From: Bipolaris cookei
Taxonomy: Eukaryota > Ascomycota > Dothideomycetes > Pleosporales > Pleosporaceae
Assembly (NCBI GenBank): GCA_002286855.1
Contig: NRSV01000056.1
Span: 124,001-188,000 of the forward strand
DNA: 64,000 nucleotides
Reading direction: 5' to 3'
A program made the position numbers and the translations under genes. Positions 51,661 to 62,696 of this stretch are shown piece after piece. How positions within the stretch are numbered: position 1 is the stretch's first letter; every line of letters starts with the position of its first letter. Below the pieces are notes generated by a model. It ran no database searches. It worked only from the letters and a program-made list of their open reading frames with translations, and had not been told where the DNA came from.

Positions 51661-53176
51661 ATGCATCTTTCATCGTTGCTGGTTGCGCTCAGCTGCTATG
51701 GCGGTGCTCTTGCAGCGCCGTTGGAGCAACAAGTACCATTGCCTGGCAATGCAGGACACCATGCTGGGCCTCACAAGATAACCAACCCGTATAGGCCGGG
51801 TGTGAGTGATCCTTATGACAGGAAAGTCGATTCTCAGGGCGACAAGCTCCAGCCGCTGCCATACGTGAGTATATATATTTGACATGTATCCATGAAGACC
51901 ACTAACCACTATAACAGCGAAATGACAACGGAGCAAGCGTCCTGGGCCCTCGCAACCGCGCGCGTGAACGCCAGAACCCAGATCTCATCCGTCCTCCCAG
52001 CACTGACCATGGCGCGATCCCCAACATGCGCTGGTCCTTTGCTGACTCCCATATCCGCATCGAGGAGGGCGGTTGGACGCGAGAGACGACTGTCCGCGAG
52101 CTTGGTACCAGCAAGGAGCTCGCCGGTGTCAATATGCGTCTTGAAGAAGGCGTCATCCGCGAGCTCCACTGGCACAAGGAAGCCGAATGGGCCTACGTGC
52201 TCGAAGGCAAAGTCCGTATCACCGCTCTCGACACCGAAGGCGGCAGCTTTGTAGACGACCTCGAGAAAGGCGACCTATGGTATTTCCCATCTGGCCACCC
52301 GCACTCTCTCCAAGGTCTCAGTCCCAATGGCACCGAGTTCCTCCTCGTCTTCGACGACGGCAACTTTTCTGAAGATTCCACCTTCTTGCTCACAGACTGG
52401 ATGCGCCTGACGCCCAAGTCCGTCCTTGGCGAGAACTTCCGCGTCGCCCCCGAAGTCTTCAAAGCCATTCCAGACAAGGAAAAATACATCTTCAAGGGCT
52501 CCGAGCCCGGTCCCATCGATAAGGAGGTCCCCAGCGACAGCAAGGGCTACAAGAAATCTAAGCTCCAATTTACCCACAAGATGCTCGCTCAGGAGCCCGT
52601 CAACACGACTGGCGGCCAAGTCCGCATCACGGACTCGACAAACTTCCCCATTTCTAAGACGGTGGCTGCAGCTCACCTGAGAATTCAACCTGGAGCGATT
52701 CGCGAAATGCACTGGCACCGTAAGTCGCAATAATCCCCATTCCCTCATTTTGCAAAAAAAAGAGCGTTGGATTGATCGAAAAAAAGACTAACACATCCCT
52801 ACCAGCCAACGCAGACGAATGGTCTTTCTTCATCGCCGGTCGCGCCCGTGTCACCATTTTCGCCGCCAAGGGCACCGCCCGCACATTCGACTTCCAAGCC
52901 GGCGACGTAGGCGTTATCCCCCGCAACATGGGCCATTTCATCGAGAACCTATCTGACGAGGAAGACGTCGAGGTGCTGGAGATTTTCCGTGCCGACAAAT
53001 TCCAGGACTTTAGCTTGTTCCAGTGGCTCGGGGAGACACCGCAGAGACTGGTTAAGGAGCACTTATTTGAGAGTAGTCCCAAGGAGGCCGAGGCGTTTGA
53101 GAAGGCGATCCGGGATGCGGAGAGGGATCCGATTAAGGATGTTGATCTTGAAGAGGAGGATAAGGAGGAGTTGTGA
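51661..53176 (+). CDS. Secreted bicupin oxalate decarboxylase
   Basis: Three exons (51661-51864, 51918-52719, 52806-53176) give 458 residues. The N-terminus MHLSSLLVALSCYGGALAAP is a signal peptide. Two cupin domains each show the metal-binding pattern: ELHWHKEAEWAYVLEG near residue 151 and EMHWH-PNADEWSFFIAG near 334, the latter rebuilt across intron 2. Further cupin strands are YFPSGHPHSLQG and VIPRNMGHFIENL, giving the last His of each site. The family binds Mn and splits oxalate to formate and CO2 outside the cell, counteracting self-produced or host oxalate and raising pH. Oxalate oxidase activity cannot be excluded from sequence. The C-terminus is Glu/Asp-rich. Confidence 0.93.
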
Positions 53177-55644
53177 GTAGATTGGTGGGTCTTGGGTAGC
53201 CTTGCACGTTGTGAGTAAGGGTTTAGTAAGGCATGGCTGACCTTGTCGACATTGATGTTTGAACGCGGGATACAACTTTATGTATTGTTGTTCATTTTTT
53301 TGGTTCGTAATGTATACAGTTTGGGTTTCATTTACTTGAAAGATTGTTTATATTTGCAGCGCTATAAACGACACGCAAAAAGCCATGGCTAGATGAGTGA
53401 TATTTATGGCGGGTTCAAGTCAGATGTCATGCGTATTTTGACTATGCAATCATACTAACCCGCCTCGGTATAGTCATTCTTTGCCTATGTGAGCGTTTAG
53501 TGTACATGGTCTACTTCGCGGAGGCTCTTAGTGTCCAACCGTTAACATCTCACGCGGAAGTTATTCATAGGACCGAGATGCCGGGCGATCAAAATATGCT
53601 TCTTGGCAATGAGGTAAAAATGGTTTATTCAATAAGATTGCTTACTATCTGCCCTTGTCATCCCTGGTACACCCGGCCGACATGGTCTGATCGTTAGAAG
53701 ACACGAGAGCTTACGTTAGTCGTTGGTAACGCGCACTTGAGCACACAACGAGGTGGATGAGCTTGTTCTACTAGCTACATAGTTCAAATACTGCATCTCT
53801 TCCGAGCCACCGGAAATATTCATGGTAATTGTGACTGCCCCAGCATTGGAGTTCCTGTGGTGGGGTAGCACCATAAGATGCAATCTATTATCCTCTTGAA
53901 AAAAGGTTCTACCCCCTGAACGTAATAGGATACACTCAAATAAGGAGTTGGCCATCCATGGCGATGGAAGCTGCACGGCACAAAGTTAACTATTTCGTGT
54001 GCAGGACCTCCACATTGTGGGAGTATATTGTTAGTTCTTCGGGTAGCGTTGTGCTGCGGCTCATCACGCCGTTAAAAAGCATGTTTCTAAACATGTACCC
54101 CCCCCCCCCACACACACACACGCACGCACATACACACACACACACACCCATATGTATGTACGCGTGTGCGCTTATCCACAATACGCACGCCTCCAACACT
54201 AGTTGTGTATGATGAGTCTCAGCCTCAAGAGGGGCGCCGCTTTCGGATGGCCCATCTCGGCACAGGAGTACGGCCGCGCTGACACGGAACTATATTTTAT
54301 TTAAAAAAAAATCCGTTTCCACCGACATGCTCCCTTAATCAGTGGGCTACTGCTTGTTGATAGCAATCTATAGAATAAATGGATAACGGAAAGCTTGCAT
54401 ACTCCTACGGAGTGAAGGGGCCAGGTGTCAGTGCGGGATTACCTTCAACCAACCTAATGGGAAACGATGTTTGATCTACAATTCTAGGGGGGCAAGGACC
54501 CGCTGTTTAAAAGCCGTATGGCGCCCATGCTGATAACTGTTGGAAGAGGCACGTTTAACGCACATCAGGTCAACAAGGTCAGAGGCGAGTGGTACGAATA
54601 CGCGCGGCTCAGGCATGTGGAGCTGGTTTGATTATAGCGCATGGGGATCGATACGCGATTGGAACTAGGTTCGCTACCGCGACTCCTTTTCGAGTGCGCT
54701 TGTGAACGGGACAGATAAGTGATGGGATTTTGCTGCTTGGCGGAGTACGAGGTGACAATGTGTGTGTGGCGCTGTCAAAAGGGGTGCAGCCGTCAGAGGA
54801 CATGGCAGCGACCGCCCCGCCCGTGCCTGGTGTGACATGGTGTCGTGATTATTGGAAGGGTGCGTGTGTTCTGTGTTTACTGCGTAAGTAGTATATGCAG
54901 AAGGAGAACAGGGCCGACTGTCATGATGAGATTCGGCGCGCGCGATCCAGACCCTGAGACGCTAACCCGAACAGTCGCTTCTTGCGGGGTGACGTGACGT
55001 TCCCGTCTCAGGGTCCAACAAGCCAGCAAGCGAGCGGGTCCATGGCACTGGAATATTCGTGAAAACTAGGCTGCATCCAGCTCGTCCGGCCTTGGCAGTG
55101 AATTCAATCAATTTGACTGGGCCGGCTCACCTCCATGTTGGGGTCGAGGCGCTTGGCAGAGATTGTGCTCCCTTGGACCTGCCTAGAGCGAGCCCGTTCG
55201 CTGTTGGAGGCGTGTTGTGCAGGTGGGTGGCTATCTGCGCCTGGCCGCCGCAAAATTGGTCTCCGCTTGTGCAAGATTGTAATTCGCCTCCACAAGCCCC
55301 AGCGTTCCCAGTGAACCGTCCTGCACTCGGCACGCGCGCCATAACGGGTCCGTCGTAAGCCTCCACGTCCTTAGTCCGGGCTATGCTACGACGCATTGAG
55401 CGTCTCCTTGGAGTTTCAAGTCATTGGCACATTCCCCTCTCTCGCGTGCATGTGCCTGCCAGTAAACTCGTGTACCGCAACTCAGCCCCCTTCGATGGAA
55501 ACGCTCCAGAAGCTGCCAGGGCCATGACCCGTGCACACGGCGCGGACGGGATGTCTCCCTAAAGGCTTTGATTCTCTCCTTGGTTTTGCGGGAGCACAGT
55601 CGGTCTGCCGTGTCCGTATATATCCTGCTGTCCCACTGATTAGC
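53177..55644. other. 2.5 kb gene-free region
   Basis: Only short frames without domains. Contains a poly-C/CA microsatellite at 54098-54149 and an A run near 54303. It marks the change from the dense 32-53 kb block to the sparse right end. The last few hundred bases hold the desaturase promoter. Confidence 0.4.
54098..54149. repeat. Poly-C plus (CA)n microsatellite
   Basis: Twelve C residues are followed by about 19 CA-type dinucleotides with a few interruptions (cgcacgcacat). Confidence 0.9.
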
Positions 55645-57653
55645 ATGTCCGTCAACTCTCACCATCCCCAACCAGCGCCAGCAAAGAAAAAAATGTCGCG
55701 ACACAGGATCATCGCCCCGGCGGAAATCGAGCGACAGATTGCCCAAGGCGAACCGATTGTAATTCACGAGGGCTACGTCCTGAATCTTGAAGAATGGATT
55801 GACAAGCATCCGGGTGGCCGTCTCGCCATCCTACATATGGTGGGCAGAGATGCGACCGATGAAATCAACATGTATGTAGTGCAGAGGACGTCCTAATATA
55901 TACCAACCGTAGCCCCATCGGATCCAATTAGTGCCGATGGTCCGGTTACACCATGTGGCGGGATGGCTGTGGAAGGGTTGTGTAAGCATTTCCGCGTCGA
56001 TCATAGGCTGACTTGACGCCAGCTACCACTCCAATAGGGCGCTGCTCATGATGAAAAAGCACCGCATCGGTCGCGTCCAGTTGCCTTGGGCCAACCTCGA
56101 GCCTCCAATTCGCTCGCCCAACTACTACAAGAATCTTGAAGAGAAGAAGCGAGTGGGTGCCGCTCCTGAGACTGAGAGGCAACGACGCGGTAAAAGTGTC
56201 GACTTGGGATCTGTGGGTCACTTCTATCTATCACTCTTATATCGAGCCGGACTGACATGCAGCCAAGGCCGCCGCTATCATTAGCAAAAAATTGATTGGA
56301 AAATCAGACACTTGTGTATTCAGACCAAGCAGCAGGCCTGCTAGCGATCCGGAAAAGATTTCATTAATCGAAGATGATGCCGAGACCTCGATCATCACTG
56401 CCCAGGAAGAGAAGAGGAGACACCGTGAGCAATATGCCACTGAGCAAGAAAGACTAGAAATAGAAGAGGGTATCCGCGAGAACCCTTCGCTCGACGTCGA
56501 AACGCAAAAAGCTATTATCGAAGATTACCGCGCTTTGCATCAACAGATCAAGGACGAAGGTCTTTACCAATGTCGTTATTCCGAATATGCCAAAGAGTCG
56601 ATACGATACGCCTTCCTTTTCGCTGCTTTTGCCAGCCTACTGTACATCAAGTGGTACCTTACATCAGCCATCTTCCTGGGTCTATTCTGGGTATGAACCG
56701 CAACTCTTTCACGATACCAGCAAACGCTAATTCATCTGCAGCAACAAATCATGTTCACAGCACATGACGCCGGTCACCGCGGAATCACAGGAAACTTCGT
56801 TGCCGATACCCTTATCGGTGCTTTCATTGCAGACTTTTGCTGTGGCCTTAGTATCGGCTGGTGGAAATCCAGCCATAACGTGCACCATCTCATCACAAAC
56901 ATGCCGGAGCACGACCCAGATATCCAGAACATCCCTCTGTTCTCCACATCTCCTACCTACATTAAGTCCATCCTTTCATCCTTCTACAACTTCCAGTTTG
57001 TATGGGATGCCGCGTGCGATTTCTTGGTTCCCTACCAAAAGTACTTCTACTACCCGATTATGGGATTGGCACGATTCAACTTGTACTTCCTCGGCTGGTT
57101 ACATCTCTGCTCACCTCGCGCGGCTCAACTAGGTGCAGCTTGGTGGACGCGCCACGTCGAGCTTGTCTTCATGTGCTGTTACTGGTATCTCTTTGGCTAC
57201 CTCCTTGTCTGGGTGACACTTCCCACATGGCCAATCCGCATTGGCTTTGTCCTGATTTCGCACCTTGTCACCATGGTTCTCCACGTCCAGATTACCCTCT
57301 CCCATTGGGGAATGCCCACCTCCGATCTTGGCCCCACCGAGTCTTTCCCGCAACGCCAAATGCGTACTACCATGGATGTTGAATGCCCGCCATGGCTCGA
57401 CTGGTTCCATGGTGGTCTGCAGTTCCAAGCCGTCCACCATCTCTTTCCCCGTGTTCCTCGTCACAACCTTCGCAGAGGCCAAGAGCTAGTCCGCGAGTTC
57501 TCAGCAAAGACGGGTATCAAGTACCACTGCTACGGCTTTGTCGAGGGCAACAAGGTAGTCATTAGCCGCCTAGAGCAGGTTTCACAAATGGTGAAAATCA
57601 TGGTCGATTGCCAAAAGTACATGGCTGAGACTGGCGAGAGCGGATTACATTAA
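55645..57653 (+). CDS. Cytochrome b5-fused sphingolipid delta-8 desaturase
   Basis: Four exons (55645-55871, 56023-56189, 56263-56690, 56742-57653) give 577 residues. Met 17 (55693) is an alternative start. The N-terminal cytochrome b5 domain shows the haem ligands HPGG (about residue 54) and, after the first intron, YHS. A charged Glu/Arg linker of about 130 residues follows. Then come membrane segments and the three histidine boxes HDAGH, HNVHH and QFQAVHH, where Gln replaces the first His as in front-end desaturases. The enzyme introduces the delta-8 double bond into the long-chain base of fungal glucosylceramides in the ER. The first intron is 151 bases and the acceptor was chosen because it restores YHS. 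Confidence 0.92.
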
Positions 57654-59179
57654 GTTACGCGCGGGCGCGAGAGAAACGCTACCTTTTTCTTGTTTGGAGG
57701 GTAGATTTTATGATGTGGCGTTTGTTTAAAAAACTTTTACTCATTTTGTAATTATACGAAAAGTAAGCATAGAGGGGACTTGCAAAATGAAACGAAGATT
57801 CCATGTCAGATTCCATCTTGAAAAACTTTGATTGGATAGAAATACTTGTTCATCTTGATGTTAACTCAAATTACAATGATCGGAACGCCGAAGACGAAAC
57901 AAAGGTATATGTATGTTCGGTATCGAGACTATCTCCCACTAAGCCTTATTAGTTATGGGTAGGATATCCTTGTACCCCATACACATAAACTATCGTGCCC
58001 TGATGGACCTAGCTAGTCGCAACTTTGCCCCTGATTACTTTGGGAACTTGGGGGATAAAAGCTTCTAAGTTATTTTTATCTTCACCTAACTATCGCGCCT
58101 GTTAGACCATTAGCCAACCTCTTAGATGCTACCAGACGCGCTTACGTTCGCTTCTTTAGATGAGACCCCATGCTGAAGTGTCCAATCTACCGCAATAAAA
58201 GCAATTTAACTGGAACTTTCTCTACGGATTTTATACCTTTTCTTTCACTCAACCTGTTAGACCATTGGCATCAACGCATCATGATATCCCAAGGTGCCAT
58301 AGCGTGGACCTACCCCAAGACCAAAGTGTCAGGAATATGGACATGAATTCGATCCTATCCAGATATTAACGCCCTGCAGTAAAGACCCAGTTTCCGAAAA
58401 TCATAATTCATGTCAAAAACAGAGAAACCTAAACCTATCGATTGTGGTAACTACTCATGCAGAATTGACCACGGACAGGCTGCTGATTGATCGAAAGGCA
58501 GGCACAACGATGGCTTATCGGTGGTACCTGCGTTAGCTTTCCAGTTTCCCTCGGTGTTTGTGAGCTAACACTCCGTCAGGGGTTTGTTTTGTGTTCGGTA
58601 CCATGGCTATGTGTGCCAAGTGTTTGGTGATATTCAATCAGCCATGCACTGGAGGCTCAGCGGTGCGGACCTTTCTACCGATTTCTTCAATGATCTGATT
58701 TTGCCTTAGCTACCCCCAGTTTTTTTCTACCTTTCCTTTCGACCGCAGGGTCGGTTTTCGTTTCCCGCTGACACCACCTTCATTAATCCACCGCCTCATC
58801 CCACACGCCAAGCATCAAGACGACCCCAAAAGGCTCCGCCATGGTGCCACAGCGTCACATTCGGTAAATCAGCCTATTCAGTGAGGCATTCCGCCAGCCA
58901 TTAACCCTGTAGAGCAAGTTTTCTGGATTTTCTACGGAACTTGAGTACCCAGATGTCCTTCGCCAAGGCCATTCGCCGCCTTGGCTCTGCGCCCAGGCAT
59001 GCATGTATATGCCACCCGACAGAGAGGATATAAAAATTTCGATCCATAGGTGCTGGAATGTTTCTTCTCTCTTTACTACCTTGTATGAGACAGCCGACCT
59101 CGAGTTGCTTAACACATCTTTCGTTAGACATATAAGCTCAACTCGACAAGTCCAACCCAATCGTTACTATACAGTAAAT
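57654..59179. other. 1.5 kb AT-rich gene-free region
   Basis: No coding region longer than a few dozen codons. The 14-mer CCTGTTAGACCATT occurs twice in the same orientation (near 58098 and 58251). Could be decayed mobile DNA, but nothing identifies it. The end holds the promoter of the GPI-type protein. Confidence 0.4.
59029..59036 (+). promoter_or_regulatory. TATA box of the GPI-anchored protein gene
   Basis: TATAAAAA lies 151 bases before the ATG at 59180, in good position for a core promoter. Confidence 0.5.
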
Positions 59180-59777
59180 ATGAGGTTCTCAATCACCCTT
59201 CTTCTCGCTGCAGCGGCGGCAGTCGTCGCTCAAGACACAGTCTCTGCTCCTGCTAGTGATTGCGAACCCCACGGTGACCACTGGTGAACAGATTCCTCTC
59301 ATAATGTCCAGTAACACAAAGCTAACTCCGAAAAGGCACTGCGCCGACGGCGTCCCAGAACCCACTACTCCTCCTACCCCCGAGCAGCTCGCCAGCTTCT
59401 CTGCTGCCGAAGCCTCCGAGGACTCCACTCCCGCTTCTGCCATCGCCTCGAGGACTTCTTCCGGAACTGTCTTCGTCACTCCTTCTTCAACTCACTCCCA
59501 CGACGACGATGACCACGACGACGACGATCACGTGGCAACCGCCAGCACATGCGAGCCCCACGGCGACCACTGGCACTGCCCCTCTGGTGTTGCAGAGCCA
59601 ACCGCTCCCCCTGCTGAGACCGTCTCTGGTACTACCACCACTTCTGGCGCCCCTTCTGGCGCCCCCTCTGGCGCCTCGTCTGCTAGCCAGGCTCCTCAGC
59701 AGACTGGTAACGCTGCCGCTCAAATTGGTGCTGGCCAGGTTGTTGCTCTCATTGGTGCTGCTGCTTACTTCCTGTAA
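59180..59777 (+). CDS. GPI-anchored-type surface protein with two Cys/His repeats
   Basis: Two exons (59180-59283 and 59336-59777) give 181 residues. MRFSITLLLAAAAAVVAQ is a signal peptide. The sequence CEPHGDHWHC followed by GVxEPTxPP occurs twice: residues about 28-48, split by the intron, and again about 116-136. Between them is a Ser/Thr-rich region and an Asp/His run (HSHDDDDHDDDDH). A Ser/Gly/Ala/Pro-rich stalk follows, and the end is a hydrophobic tail (AGQVVALIGAAAYFL) preceded by small residues, typical of a GPI attachment signal. Similar HGDHWHC repeats occur in uncharacterised ascomycete wall proteins, as far as I recall. The His/Cys/Asp content suggests metal binding at the cell surface; this is inference. 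Confidence 0.8.
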
Positions 59778-61691
59778 GCGTGTGTGGATGTTTCGTCCGG
59801 GCTAAGATTCAGTGAGCCCTATATGCATAATTTGGAATGGTTTTGATTGGAGCTTGCCAGTCGTCTTGTACATAGATAACGATAATGGGTATCATGAATT
59901 TATCTTGGACTGATCGGTATACGGTCATTAGCAACGAAAATAATACACGGTTGTTGATGTGCTGATTGGTTTCTACTGAGATGGAAATTCGTAATACGTT
60001 CTTTTTTGTGATCTTTCCACAAATATCCTTGGAATAGTTTACTTTAGCCAAAAGACTTATTCAACATGTTTGCATCTCTTTTTGCAAAAAAAGAAATTAG
60101 GAAAAAAAATTAGATATTTTTACCAGCAGAAATACAAAACAAATATATGACCTTAAGAAACCCGGATTAGAGCCAGTCTTACATCCGACACAGCCTTGCT
60201 CGGACGCATGACGCAATCCAAACAGTACAAGGGTGTATGCGGCGACTAGACTAGGCTAGACAAGGAAATCAATGTCAGCAAGCTTATGTAGGGTATCTGT
60301 ACTACCGCAACATCGATATATCGATACATTGTTGCAACCAAGTATTTCGTGTTTTATATCATTAGTCGTAGTATTTAGCAGGGGGCCCCGCTGTTCAGAG
60401 GTAGTAGTAGCTAAGCTATGTAGTTTCTTTACGACCTAACACTTATACAGGTAGTGGAACTTAACTGTCCGAACCTAAATCAGGCACTGAGGGAGTGATC
60501 GCGTGACTCCGGTTCCCCACGGATACCTGTGCACGGACCCAGGAGTACATCAACCCTTTTTCCTTTGAACGTAGAACAGAGATAGCAATGAACCATAGTT
60601 ACTTGCCACCCCATTTACCCGCACGCTGTGTACACCATGCAACTAGCTGTATTGACTTAGACATCTTGCTAACACCAAGCGCTGGCTAGCCAATAGAGTC
60701 CATTTCAACATTAACTATATATTTCGTCCTTCCAATTAGTTGATTTCTTACAGAGCTACATGCGTCGATGGTATTTCTGAAGATGTAGGTTTTGGGGTGG
60801 GTGATATTGTGAATGTAGCAGATGACTTTGCAGAGTGCTAATGGTCGACTAGTAAAAGGTAAGACATGAGATTGTATGTACTCTCCAATCTATTGGCTGG
60901 TATAGGCGTGGCTTAACGACTCTCTACATTCTTGCATACTTTTTCTGGCGCCAAGAACCTGTAACTGACAAGTAATCCTTGGCATCGTAACCACTATCTT
61001 GTCACCCCTGGTCTCGACCCCATCAGGTGTACAGGCATTGTTCATTGTAACTTCGTATATAGGGAGCTGTCCATCGCCAAGATCTGATATTTCATGAACA
61101 GATTCTCTTCGTATATGGATAGATTCCTTGATCATCTATCGGGCTGCATGAAAAAAATTTGGTTTGTTTCCATGTCAGCTTACTCGTATCGCCGACAGCA
61201 GACGTATGGAAGCCCACATGGAAATGGCAAGTATAGAATGAGTAGTCCAAATTAAGATAACTCTAGTTTTTCTGGTGGCATCTAGTCGAAATAGGCTATG
61301 TAAATCTTGCGGGAGTAGGAGACTAAGTAGAAGTGTATGCATGTATGTGTTGTGGGGAATGAGGTCATAGATCTACACAAAGTTTTCTGAGCCACTCATG
61401 TTGCGTGAGACGAAAGTATCCGTCACTAGAATTAGAAAAAAAGCGGGAGTCTATCTCGGTTGGAGGGTATGTAAGCTTCTGCAATTGACGTATGTGAGAA
61501 AAGTGGGGTGTAAAGGTGATCTATTAGTTTTGGGCGGCTGACGCCGGCTATATACGCACTAGTCCATATTTGGATAGGCAGCCACCATCAGTGACCGACA
61601 GTCGTTTCCTCACAACAGTATCTCCATTCACCTTCATCCGCACACACGAGTCATTCGTTCACCCTACGTCTATCGCTCAGATACCGAAGCT
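59778..61691. other. 1.9 kb AT-rich gene-free region
   Basis: No credible gene. Contains the palindrome ATCGATATATCGAT near 60312, flanked by GCAACA and TGTTGC so that it could form a hairpin, and several A/T runs. The last 150 bases have a TATATAC element (61549) placed like a promoter for the next gene remnant. Confidence 0.4.
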
Positions 61692-61916
61692 GTGAAGCTT
61701 ACTACCACCCTCTCGATCATTGTCATAGTCACTGCTACCTTTGCGCTTGCTGTTCCAGTACCAACACCTCAATCTAGCTGTGTAAACGGTAGCTTATGCG
61801 GGATAGGAGGTTAGTCTAATCGATGTAAAGAAGTCCAGTAATATATTCGATCCAATGATAACTTCTCTGTTTACTAATCTTGCAAGAAAGGTTGTAAAAA
61901 CGAAGAGTATTCTTAA
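61692..61916 (+). pseudogene. Small secreted cysteine-containing protein, ATG replaced by GTG
   Basis: A signal-peptide-like frame (VKLTTTLSIIVIVTATFALAV) begins with GTG at 61692. The first exon ends at 61809. A GTTAGT donor and a TTGCAAGAAAG acceptor bring in a second exon, 61891-61916, for a 47-codon product. It has three cysteines (SSCVNGSLCG, GGCKNEEYS). It is clearly related to the gene at 62214: both have FALAVPVP at the cleavage site, three Cys, and a final exon of TGT/C-AAA-x-x-x-x-x-TAA followed by near-identical bases (AAATCG-TTTCCTC type). No ATG occurs in the 140 bases between the TATA-like element and the GTG. So either the start codon is lost, or translation uses a near-cognate codon. 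Confidence 0.5.
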
Positions 61917-62213
61917 ATCGCTTCCTCTATACCTATGTACAACACATGTAGAAAGAAAAACACTCTGGGTGCAACTGACGAAGGACAAGGAACAGTCTTA
62001 GTGCTGACACTGACACTTTCTTGGCTGAAGATGTACTACACGGGTGAGATGTAGTGAACGCGTTAGTGTCTCCTCTTAGCCCAAAAAAGATAACCTAAGA
62101 AAACTTTGTATTGTTCAAGAGATAAAAGGCTCCATCCAGTCATTACTTCTTCTCCATGTACTGCTATCTAAACCAAAATCTATCTTACTTATTCCTGCGT
62201 TGAATCAGAAGCC

Positions 62214-62438
62214 ATGAAGGTGATTGCCACAAACGCACTTCTCATCACAGCTATGGCCTCGTTTGCACTCGCTGTTCCGGTCCCACAATCTTATCCTCAC
62301 AGTCTGAACAACTGGACATGCGGTTCTGATCATCCAACGGGCAACACTAAGGTTACAAGGTATTGGGCTACATCCTTTATCACAGGCCCTACAATGAAGC
62401 TTTGAAAAACTAGTTGCAAAGACGGAGTATGTTACTAA
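62214..62438 (+). CDS. Small secreted cysteine-containing protein (effector-like)
   Basis: Proposed exons 62214-62359 and 62414-62438 give 56 residues. MKVIATNALLITAMASFALAV is a clear signal peptide, with cleavage expected after Ala-Val or Ala. The mature peptide is about 36 residues and has three cysteines (NWTCGSD, SCKDGVCY at the C-terminus) and one possible N-glycosylation site (NNWT). The exon join is inferred from similarity to the upstream copy. Without splicing, the frame simply runs to TGA at 62405 and ends MKL. A GATAAAAGG element lies 93 bases upstream. Size, secretion and location beside a transposon are typical of effector or antimicrobial-type peptides in plant-associated fungi. 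No function can be assigned. Confidence 0.5.
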
Positions 62439-62497
62439 ATCGTTTCCTCCATAGCACCTGTAAGTCACGAGAAGCGGGGAATTAGTTGTAACATGGC

Positions 62498-62617
62498 CGA
62501 CGACGACGAAGAAGAAGAAGAAGAAGAAAAAGAAGAAGAAGAAGAAGAAGAAGAAGAAGAAAAAGAAGAAGAAGAAGAAGAAGAAGAAGAAGAAGGAGAA
62601 GAAGAAGAAGAAGAAGG
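62498..62617. repeat. (GAA)n microsatellite, open as a poly-Glu frame
   Basis: About 120 bases of GAA units with a few GAC, AAA and GGA variants. An ATG at 62493 reads through the repeat in frame as a 55-codon Asp/Glu-rich peptide ending at 62660. It could be a chance frame, since it has no other conserved feature. Confidence 0.9.
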
Positions 62618-62696
62618 GAGAATCCCCGTGCTGAATCTACTATTTCTGATGGAGCACTAACACATTATAGGTCTTTTAGTTTCAAGAAAACTACTA

